From positions 1 through 18,317 of the forward strand of contig CAIPUJ010000060.1 of NCBI GenBank assembly GCA_903868205.1: DNA of 18,317 nt, given 5' to 3'. Shown piece by piece: positions 12,913 through 18,317 of this stretch. Under the pieces are notes generated by a model, which was not told the DNA's origin, did no database searches, and saw nothing but the letters and a program-made list of their open reading frames with translations. Numbering within the stretch: the first letter of the stretch is position 1; each line of letters begins with the position of its first letter. The DNA is from an uncultured bacterium (lineage in GTDB: Bacteria; Patescibacteriota; Minisyncoccia; Phycocordibacterales; GWA1-40-21). Position numbers and translations under genes: made by a program.

Positions 12913-14827
12913 GACTATCCGGATCAATATTTACCGAATAATTCATAGGTAGGAATTTTAGTTTTTCTACGAGCTCTTTATTTGGCCAGTCTCTTGCTGG
13001 TACTTTTATTATTCCATTTACTCCATATTTGCCTTTAGACTGTGGGATAAAGGCTGGGAAAATATCTATGTCATATGGCTCGATTGTCTTTTGGAAACTT
13101 TCTACAAAAGGTGTGATTTCATTTTTTGTTCCGACGATAGAAATTTTAATTAAGTTTGAGAATGGGGGATAGTTCAACATCTTTCTGTCTTCTATTTCAT
13201 CTCTATAGAATTCCACAAGATTTCCTTTGATAGCATATTCAAAAACCTTTTGTCCTGCGTCTCTAGTTTGCACAATTAATTTCTTGTCTGTGATAGCACG
13301 AATCTTAAGTAAAATATTTAAAATTCTTTCATTAATTCTAAAGTCTGGAATAGAGAAGAAAGAGTCCATAGATACTACAGCAGAATTTTCTACTTTTTCT
13401 GTGAGATATAATAAAGCCATTTCTGTGCCTATAAGTATTCCTTGTGGAGAGTTATAAAATTTCTCTGCCATTATTTCTGCTCTTTTGTGTGTTGGTGTGC
13501 TGTCAGCATCTATTCTAAATATCTTTGCATTAGGATATTTCTCTTGAATCTTTTCTTCTACAAGTTCTGATCCAATACCGAGTGTGGTAAGTCTCCATCC
13601 TGAACAATTTGAACATTTCTCTAATGCGCTTCTTCTTTCCCCACACTTGTGACAAAGGAAAAAGTTCTCTGCTGGAGATTTGTGAAGAACTGTATGGGCA
13701 CCACAAGTATTACATTTCACGATGTTTCCACAGTCTGCACATAGAGTAGAAGGGGAAAGACCGCGGCGAGCAGTGAATATAAACATATGTTCATTATTTT
13801 CTATACTTTCTTTTATCTTTTCTTCTAGCTCGTCGCTAAAGATTTTGAATGTTTTTTTGGTTTCAGATTTTTTAGATTCTTCTTCTGGTAAATCTTCGCT
13901 TTTATTTCTCATATCTATAATTTCTTGAGAAGAGGTAGTGAGTGAGCGGAATTTAAGGGGAGCTATTTCTACAAGCTCTGCATTTTTGTATCTCCAGATA
14001 GTCTCAGCTCTCAAAAGTAAATCACCAAAAATTATTTTTGCATTTATTTTTTGAGCAAAAGTTTCTGCAAAATATCTTATGTCTACATATGGTCTGCTCT
14101 GGACTTTATACGCTCTAGAATTTTCTTTGTCCAATATTATAGTACTAATATTACTCTTTGGTATTGAGAAGAACGCTCCTGTAGCGATAATGAGGATTGG
14201 GTGATCTTCGGCTAGTATTTTATTGATTGTTTCTATTATTTCCTTTTTGCTCATTGAACCATGGAGAATAAAGGTGTATGTTTCAATACCTTTTTGTAGC
14301 TTTTCCATAGCCTTTTTAATATCTTGTATTGTGGGTAGGCAGAAGAATACGGAAGAATTCTTTGCAAATTCTTCTCTGATTATACTTTTATAGTGAGCGT
14401 ATCTATCTTCGTCGTTTGATTGTATGACAAACTTTTCTGGTGCTACGACAACTTTTGTTTCTTTATTTTCTTCTGGTATTTTTATCTTATCTATATTTTC
14501 AAAAATAGTTTTAGGTATTATAGAAGAAAGTACAGCACCTGTGGTGCCAGCGTAATAGCTAGCTGTAGCTTGTGCAGCTTGAACGAATTCTTTTTTGAGC
14601 AAATGATATGTTTTATTTTTCTCTATTTTTTTGAGAGGGAATGGAGAAGATTTTATTTCACTTTTTATATCTTCAATTTCTTTTGTGGAGACTACAAGAG
14701 CGGGAATAACTCTTTTTCTAAGTTGTACTTTTATAATGTCACCAATAGAAACATCACTTCCAGTAAAATATGTAAAAGTTTCTTTGGAAATGCCTTTTGA
14801 TATTGGTATCACTTCAAGCGCCTTCAT
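12905..14827 (-). CDS. priA: PriA-like primosomal protein N', helicase motifs lost
   Basis: PriA recognises stalled forks and restarts replication. Kept here: the N-terminal DNA-binding domain start (ALEVIPISKGISKETFTYF), four CxxC pairs forming two zinc sites (363/366, 372/375, 392/395, 405/408), GIGSELVEEKI (417-427), GTEM (467-470), PDFRINER (494-501) and YPPFSNL (553-559). Lost: no Walker A (GSGKT) is found anywhere before the first motif region, the DEEH box reads DKEN (233-236), and the motif VI AGRAGR is absent (region 505-520). At 640 residues it is slightly short. It therefore probably binds forks and partners without ATP-driven unwinding, as described for actinobacterial PriA. The leader of about 200 bases is highly structured. 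Its 3' end overlaps ftsQ by eight bases, with no terminator between. Confidence 0.9.
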   Translation of the reverse strand: MKALEVIPISKGISKETFTYFTGSDVSIGDIIKVQLRKRVIPALVVSTKEIEDIKSEIKSSPFPLKKIEKNKTYHLLKKEFVQAAQATASYYAGTTGAVLSSIIPKTIFENIDKIKIPEENKETKVVVAPEKFVIQSNDEDRYAHYKSIIREEFAKNSSVFFCLPTIQDIKKAMEKLQKGIETYTFILHGSMSKKEIIETINKILAEDHPILIIATGAFFSIPKSNISTIILDKENSRAYKVQSRPYVDIRYFAETFAQKINAKIIFGDLLLRAETIWRYKNAELVEIAPLKFRSLTTSSQEIIDMRNKSEDLPEEESKKSETKKTFKIFSDELEEKIKESIENNEHMFIFTARRGLSPSTLCADCGNIVKCNTCGAHTVLHKSPAENFFLCHKCGERRSALEKCSNCSGWRLTTLGIGSELVEEKIQEKYPNAKIFRIDADSTPTHKRAEIMAEKFYNSPQGILIGTEMALLYLTEKVENSAVVSMDSFFSIPDFRINERILNILLKIRAITDKKLIVQTRDAGQKVFEYAIKGNLVEFYRDEIEDRKMLNYPPFSNLIKISIVGTKNEITPFVESFQKTIEPYDIDIFPAFIPQSKGKYGVNGIIKVPARDWPNKELVEKLKFLPMNYSVNIDPDSLI

Positions 14828-14937
14828 CCCGTTAGAAACAGGTCGCGGTTTGCACCACGTTTCCTGTTGAAGTTAATTGTTTATAATATTTCGACATTTT
14901 ATTTTTTTGGCTATGGGCGACCGCGGTTTCTAACGGG
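14828..14937 (-). promoter_or_regulatory. priA leader: long inverted repeat with an alternative GNRA hairpin
   Basis: On the minus strand CCCGTTAGAAACCGCGGT (14937-14920) pairs with ACCGCG (about 14849-14844) and GTTTCTAACGGG (14839-14828), leaving a four-base bulge. The 3' arm ends at the priA start codon. Inside the loop and overlapping that arm is a second hairpin, AACAGG...CCTGTT around CGTGGT-GCAA-ACCGCG, capped by a GNRA tetraloop. The two folds share the ACCGCG and GTTTC segments and cannot coexist, as in switching leaders. There is no Shine-Dalgarno sequence at usable distance from the priA ATG. Confidence 0.55.
14832..14897 (-). CDS. Possible 21-codon upstream ORF in the priA leader
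   Basis: ATG at 14897, stop TAA at 14834-14832, four bases before the priA ATG. The 21-residue product starts MSKYYKQLTS and ends ATCF. An in-frame GTG later in it follows AGGA, so an 8-codon version is also possible. It runs through the alternative hairpin, so translating ribosomes would change the leader fold and could deliver ribosomes to priA. No protein-level evidence; coding is speculative. Confidence 0.25.
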   Translation of the reverse strand: MSKYYKQLTSTGNVVQTATCF

Positions 14938-14950
14938 ATTCATGGCTTTA

Positions 14951-15085
14951 CCCGAACAAAATTTTTGCTGATGAAAATGTTATTGTTTGGAAGTAACAGG
15001 ATTTGAGATTAAGAGGGTTTCTTAGTAAACTAACCTCTATATAGTATACCGCATTTTCAATAACATCAGCAAAAACTTTAACGGG
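14951..15085. repeat. Second long inverted repeat upstream of priA
   Basis: The arms are TTTTTGCTGATG with TGTTATTG (about 14962-14984, TTTT-type insertion inside) and CAATAACATCAGCAAAAA (15058-15075); both outer ends read CCCG/CGGG (14951-14954, 15082-15085). A nested hairpin AGAGG-GTTT / AAAC-TAA-CCTCT lies at about 15012-15039. With the adjacent repeat at 14828-14937, all four ends carry CCCG or CGGG. The 352 bases 14828-15179 otherwise contain only the upstream ORF, a promoter candidate and a terminator. Confidence 0.6.
15043..15072 (-). promoter_or_regulatory. Candidate priA promoter
   Basis: Minus strand -35 TTGCTG (15072-15067), 18-bp spacer, -10 TATACT (15048-15043). The -35 lies in one arm of the second inverted repeat. 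The predicted leader is about 210 nt. Confidence 0.45.
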
Positions 15086-15127
15086 TTAATAATGTCAGAA
15101 AATCAGACTTTTTTCAACTTGATATAT

Positions 15128-15179
15128 AAAAAAAGAACCCCGACTCAAGAACGGGGCTCTTTCGTCGAGGTTCGGGGTT
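15128..15179 (-). terminator. Terminator of the small membrane protein gene
   Basis: Directly after the TAA: AACCCCGA (15179-15172) pairs with TCGGGGTT (15143-15136), with inner pairs GAG/CTC and AAGA/TCTT, then T7 (15134-15128). CCCCG in the outer arm could also pair with inner CGGGG, giving a shorter competing stem. Confidence 0.88.
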
Positions 15180-15377
15180 TTAGCCCTTTGCTTTGATTAT
15201 TTCTTTGATGGTTTCTTCTCCTGTTTCAATAATTAACAGGGCGAGGGCTAAAAATAAACCCATGATGAAGAAAAAAGCTGAGATGGCGGCATGAGTGTAA
15301 CATTTCATACTTACCTGAAAAACCATAAGCGCCGCCATAAGTATGGCTGTTATTACGCAGAACTTTATTTTTTTCAT
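15180..15377 (-). CDS. Small two-helix membrane protein, 65 residues
   Basis: I start this at the ATG at 15377 because AAGGAG lies six to seven bases upstream and the protein then opens MKKIKF before a hydrophobic helix, a normal membrane N-terminus; an in-frame ATG at 15428 would add a basic, unconserved-looking stretch. Helix 1 spans about residues 6-22 and helix 2 about 30-50, separated by a short loop with one cysteine (KCYTHAA), and the C-terminus is charged (ETGEETIKEIIKAKG). It is a single-gene transcript with a near-consensus promoter, a leader of about 70 bases and a strong terminator, so it is likely to be well expressed. No family recognised. Confidence 0.7.
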   Translation of the reverse strand: MKKIKFCVITAILMAALMVFQVSMKCYTHAAISAFFFIMGLFLALALLIIETGEETIKEIIKAKG

Positions 15378-15455
15378 TATTCTCCTTAATAATAAAATGT
15401 ACAGCGACTTTCTACTTCTCAAACACACGTTTGATTAAAGTGAAATCTAGTTAAT

Positions 15456-15484
15456 ATGATAGCATACTATACAGCAAAAGTCAA
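15456..15484 (-). promoter_or_regulatory. Strong sigma70-type promoter of the 65-residue gene
   Basis: Minus strand: -35 TTGACT (15484-15479), 17-bp spacer ending TGC, -10 TATCAT (15461-15456), so both a good -35 and an extended -10. Predicted leader about 70 bases, containing a CAAAC-GTGT-GTTTG hairpin and a Shine-Dalgarno site. This is the best promoter in the window. Confidence 0.75.
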
Positions 15485-15544
15485 GTATTTTTGTATTTAA
15501 TTACTAAAATAGACTAGAAATGGCTTAAATTGGTTGTTTTTTTA

Positions 15545-17050
15545 TTATCTCAATATCTTAATCTTCGCCCCAATAGAATTTAATCTTTTTGCAATATCTT
15601 CATATCCACGATTGATACTATAAACATTTCTTAGTATAGATTTTCCTTTTGCACCGAGCATACCTATGAGAATAATAGCTGCAGGGCGAAGTGCTGGAGG
15701 GCAGATTATTTCTGTTGGCTTGAGTTCCGTTTTTCCATTTACGTAAAATCTATGTGGATCTGCAAGAATGGTATCTGCACCAAGCTTGTCGAGTTCTTTG
15801 TAGTGAATTGCTCTTTTTTCATATACCCAATCGTGTATGAGAGTTTGTCCCACAGCTTGTGTGGCTATCACAGCAAAGAAGGGAAGATTGTCTATATTGA
15901 GTCCTGGGTATGGTCTTGATTCTATTTTGTCTTGAAGGGCCACGAGTTTGGAAGGGAATGTTGTGATATCTACAAGATTAGTTTTTCCATTCAGGGCTTT
16001 ATAAACTTTTGATAGTTTATATTTTAATCCCATCTTTTTTAATTTCAATAATTCTATTTCAAGAAAATCTATTGGGCATCTCTCGATTTTTATTTGAGAA
16101 TTTGTGACTACAGCAACAGCAATGAAAAACATTGAGTCTATAGGATCTTCAGCGAGATAGTAAGTAATATTTTTATTTATTTCTTTTACTCCGTGGATAG
16201 TAAGAGTGGTAGTACCTATTCCTTCTATTTTTACACCAAGCTCTTCAAGGAAGAAACAAAGATCTTGAACTTGATAGTTTGCTGAAGCAAATTTAATAAT
16301 TGTCTTTCCTGGTATAAGTGCTGCAGCCATGATTGCATTTTCGGTGACGGTGTCTCCAGATTCATACAAAGCGAATTCAGCTCCTTTTAAAGATTCATTT
16401 GATATTTGAAAGCTATTAGTTTTTGCTTCTATACTTATACCGAAGTTTTCTAAAGCATATAAATGAGGGTTTACTGTTCTTGCTCCAAGTTTACAGCCAC
16501 CAGATTGTGGAAGAGAAAATTTCTTGAACATATGTACCAAGGGGCCAATAAGCATGATTATACTCCTTGTTCTTTCTGCAGATTCTCTATTTATATTCTT
16601 TAAATTTATTTTTTTAGCTTCTATTTCCAAGTCATCACCAATCCATTTTACTGATACATTGATACTTTCTAAAACTTCTATCATTCTGTAGACCTCTTCT
16701 ATTTTTGGAACATTTTTTAAAAGAGTTTTACCTTTATTCATGAGGGAAGCAGGGATTATTCCCATCGCACCGTTCTTGGAAGTTTTTGTGACTATTGTTC
16801 CAGAAAGTTTTTGTCCGCCATCAATTTCAAAATTCATTGCTCCTTTAGAAACACTTACTAGCTCACTATCGAGTGCCTCACTTATCTTTCCTATCATGTC
16901 CGTTGTGAGATTTTGTTCACCACTTTCTATTCTCGCTACAGCACTTTGTGTGGTACCTAGCTTTTCTGCAAATTCTACTTGAGTGATACCTCTCCTTTCT
17001 CTTAGCTCTTTTATCAAACTACTTATTTCTAAAATTTTATTTGTATTCAT
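15545..17050 (-). CDS. murA: MurA (UDP-GlcNAc enolpyruvyltransferase) with N-terminal HTH
   Basis: MurA transfers enolpyruvate from PEP to UDP-GlcNAc, the first committed step of peptidoglycan synthesis. Residues about 11-65 are an Xre/Cro-type helix-turn-helix (LRERRGITQVEFAEKLGTTQ, then SAVARIESGEQNL). MurA starts at about 72. Catalytic features are kept: K92-N93, R162, the reactive cysteine C186 in GGCKLGAR (the fosfomycin target), TENAIMAA (236-243), a D302-equivalent in EDPIDS, and R455 before the last repeat. At 501 residues it is about 80 longer than ordinary MurA, which is the HTH. The two domains form one continuous frame without a start between them matching a separate gene. The ATG at 17050 lies seven bases after TGA-TATAAT, so the mRNA is probably leaderless and includes the HTH. 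It is divergent from mreB. Confidence 0.94.
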   Translation of the reverse strand: MNTNKILEISSLIKELRERRGITQVEFAEKLGTTQSAVARIESGEQNLTTDMIGKISEALDSELVSVSKGAMNFEIDGGQKLSGTIVTKTSKNGAMGIIPASLMNKGKTLLKNVPKIEEVYRMIEVLESINVSVKWIGDDLEIEAKKINLKNINRESAERTRSIIMLIGPLVHMFKKFSLPQSGGCKLGARTVNPHLYALENFGISIEAKTNSFQISNESLKGAEFALYESGDTVTENAIMAAALIPGKTIIKFASANYQVQDLCFFLEELGVKIEGIGTTTLTIHGVKEINKNITYYLAEDPIDSMFFIAVAVVTNSQIKIERCPIDFLEIELLKLKKMGLKYKLSKVYKALNGKTNLVDITTFPSKLVALQDKIESRPYPGLNIDNLPFFAVIATQAVGQTLIHDWVYEKRAIHYKELDKLGADTILADPHRFYVNGKTELKPTEIICPPALRPAAIILIGMLGAKGKSILRNVYSINRGYEDIAKRLNSIGAKIKILR

Positions 17051-17057
17051 GCGAAAG

Positions 17058-17066
17058 ATTATATCA
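17058..17066 (-). promoter_or_regulatory. Leaderless-type promoter of murA
   Basis: Minus strand TGA-TATAAT (17066-17058), a full extended consensus -10, ends seven bases before the ATG at 17050. TTACTT 17 bp upstream is a weak -35. Confidence 0.7.
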
Positions 17067-17108
17067 TATATGCTATACGAAAGTAATTAAAAGCAAAAAA
17101 CATGTCAT

Positions 17109-17137
17109 TTGCAAAATACCCTAAAAATGATTACTAT
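17109..17137 (+). promoter_or_regulatory. Candidate mreB promoter
   Basis: -35 TTGCAA (17109-17114), 17-bp spacer, -10 TACTAT (17132-17137). Predicted start about 17144, giving a leader of about 120 nt. Confidence 0.5.
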
Positions 17138-17143
17138 AGTGAG

Positions 17144-17266
17144 TAATAAGGTGGCACTTGTCCTGTTAAAAATACGGACAGCCTTAATGAGGGTTGCAGG
17201 GTGTAAGATTAAAGAAAAACAAGAAAAGCTTACTATACGACCAAGTGCTTAAAAATTTTTATTAGG
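17144..17266 (+). promoter_or_regulatory. Structured leader of mreB
   Basis: GCACTTG (17154-17160) and CAAGTGC (17242-17248) are perfect complements closing about 80 bases. These can form TGTCC/GGACA, or alternatively CAGCC/GGTTG (both use GGACAGCC), plus GTAAG/CTTAC. This is a branched fold with two competing stems. It matches no riboswitch consensus I know. AGG directly abuts the ATG, too close to be a normal ribosome site. Confidence 0.4.
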
Positions 17267-18280
17267 ATGTCATTTTTCACTAGAAAATTAGGAATAGATT
17301 TAGGAACAGCCAATACTTTGGTATTTTTGCCTGGAAAAGGTGTTGTTCTATTTGAACCTTCTGTCGTTGCTGTGTCTGAACAAGATAACAGAATACTTGC
17401 TGTAGGTATTGAAGCAAAGAATATGATTGGTAAGACTCCAGATAGTATTATTGCTTATAGACCAATGAAAGATGGAGTTATTGCAGACTACAGAGTTACA
17501 GAAGCAATGCTTAGATATTTCATAGACAAAGCTCTAGGTAAATGGAATATATTTAAACCAGAAGTTATGGTCTCGGTCCCCGCAGGTGTTACTTCTACCG
17601 AAAGAAGAGCTGTGGTGGAAGCTGCAATTAGAGCAGGTGCCAAGAATGCGTATGTTGTGAAAGAACCTATTCTCGCTGCTATTGGTGCAGGTATTCCGAT
17701 TCATGAACCTATGGGACATATGGTGGTAGATATTGGTGGAGGTACTACAGACGTAGCTGTTATTTCTCTTGGAGGAATTGTTTCTTCAACTTCTGTAAAG
17801 TGTGCGGGGAATAAAATAGATGCTGCGATTGCAGATTATATTAAAAAGACTTTTAACCTTGCGATTGGAGACAAAACAGCAGAAGAAATTAAAGTAAAAG
17901 TTGGTAGCGCGGTACCAGTAGAAGAAGAACTTACACTTACTATAAAAGGAAGAGACTTTCTTACAGGTCTTCCTCGTTCTACAGAAATCAAAACAAATGA
18001 AATTGTAAAAGCTATCTCAAAAGAACTTAGAGATATGATAAAAGCTATTAAGGATGTTTTACAAGAGACTCCTCCAGAGCTTGCTGCTGATATTATTGAT
18101 AAAGGAATTATTATGACCGGTGGATCTTCACAACTTAGAAATCTTGCTGAGCTTGTCTTTAGAAGAACTGGTGTAAAAGCTGTTGTTGCAAAGGAACCTC
18201 TTTACTGTGTGGCGAAAGGGACGGGGATTGCACTTGAACACTTGGATACTTATAAGAAATCTATTATAGCCAAGAGGTAG
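17267..18280 (+). CDS. mreB: Rod-shape-determining protein MreB
   Basis: MreB is a bacterial actin that polymerises with ATP at the membrane and guides lateral wall synthesis. Seen: phosphate 1 LGIDLGTANTLVF (about 8-20), PSVVAV, the RPMKDGVIADY segment (65-75), VSVPAGVTSTERRAV (102-116), KEPILAAIGAGIPI (133-146), phosphate 2 MVVDIGGGTTDVAVISLGGIV (152 on), and the adenosine motif IIMTGGSSQLRNL (about 285-297). At 337 residues it is full length. The short N-terminus SFFTRK could be a membrane-touching segment. The gene is divergent from murA, so two wall-growth genes share one 216-bp control region. It has a branched leader, unlike the leaderless murA. Confidence 0.97.
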   Translation: MSFFTRKLGIDLGTANTLVFLPGKGVVLFEPSVVAVSEQDNRILAVGIEAKNMIGKTPDSIIAYRPMKDGVIADYRVTEAMLRYFIDKALGKWNIFKPEVMVSVPAGVTSTERRAVVEAAIRAGAKNAYVVKEPILAAIGAGIPIHEPMGHMVVDIGGGTTDVAVISLGGIVSSTSVKCAGNKIDAAIADYIKKTFNLAIGDKTAEEIKVKVGSAVPVEEELTLTIKGRDFLTGLPRSTEIKTNEIVKAISKELRDMIKAIKDVLQETPPELAADIIDKGIIMTGGSSQLRNLAELVFRRTGVKAVVAKEPLYCVAKGTGIALEHLDTYKKSIIAKR

Positions 18281-18308
18281 TTTCTAGGTTTTAGGTTCTA
18301 GTTTTTAG
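18281..18308 (+). repeat. Two tandem 14-base units after mreB
   Basis: TTTCTAGGTTTTAG (18281-18294) and GTTCTAGTTTTTAG (18295-18308) match at 12 of 14 positions and follow the mreB stop directly. The array may continue beyond the window. Confidence 0.5.
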
Positions 18309-18317
18309 TGAAGAATA

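Noticed and set aside
14828..14880. T-box riboswitch (GTGGT...ACCGCG on the minus strand)
   Set aside because: The core is interrupted by GCAA, which forms a hairpin loop. There is no stem I specifier, and the downstream gene is priA, not an aminoacyl-tRNA or amino acid gene.
1..18317. CRISPR arrays, transposases, integrases
   Set aside because: No regularly spaced direct repeats and no transposase, integrase or cas-like protein found on either strand.

Overview
The window is AT-rich, gene-dense bacterial DNA. Its content suggests a Candidate Phyla Radiation (Patescibacteria) genome, most likely a Parcubacteria-type lineage. The reasons are compact versions of housekeeping proteins (a Rel protein ending after its TGS domain, a PriA without helicase motifs), a MurA carrying an N-terminal helix-turn-helix, small lineage-type hypothetical proteins, standard stop usage with TGA as stop, and many genes whose start codon lies only 6 to 9 bases after a -10 box. 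No species can be named from the sequence alone.

Layout. 2-319: C-terminal part of an unrecognised gene that enters from outside the window. 455-1819 (minus): promoter, tRNA-Leu(CAA), a four-helix DMT/SMR-type membrane protein and miaA, probably one transcript. 2097-3083 (plus): parB, ending at a bidirectional terminator shared with the convergent rel gene (3117-4631, minus). 4651-5764 (minus): two related Nudix hydrolases separated by a terminator and a new promoter. 5865-6056: hairpin-rich intergenic DNA. 6057-8216 (minus): topA. 8299-9595 (plus): a 57-residue membrane protein, a 174-residue membrane-anchored unknown, and a 153-residue possible BECR/RelE-like protein. 9601-9692 (minus): a candidate small structured RNA. 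9742-10614 (minus): dprA. 10725-12912 (plus): a structured serS leader, serS and ftsQ. 12905-15085 (minus): priA with a long leader of nested inverted repeats. 15180-15377 (minus): a small membrane protein. 15545-17050 (minus): HTH-murA. 17109-18280 (plus): mreB with a structured leader, divergent from murA.

Functional themes. Core information processing (topA, priA, dprA, serS, miaA, tRNA-Leu, parB) is mixed with envelope and division genes (murA, mreB, ftsQ) and stress signalling (rel). MiaA and a tRNA carrying the A36-A37-A38 motif that MiaA recognises sit in one probable transcription unit.

The least ordinary part is 9016-9741. A 36-base copy of the dprA 3' end, differing from the real end only at synonymous third positions, lies about 690 bp from the intact dprA terminus. 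Between the two copies are one orphan gene and a candidate about 90-nt RNA with its own promoter and terminator, a GAAA tetraloop hairpin and a near-match to the 11-nt tetraloop receptor. This looks like a small cassette inserted at the dprA 3' end. Second in interest are the priA leader, where two mutually exclusive structures and a 21-codon upstream ORF abut the start codon, and the widespread leaderless promoter architecture.
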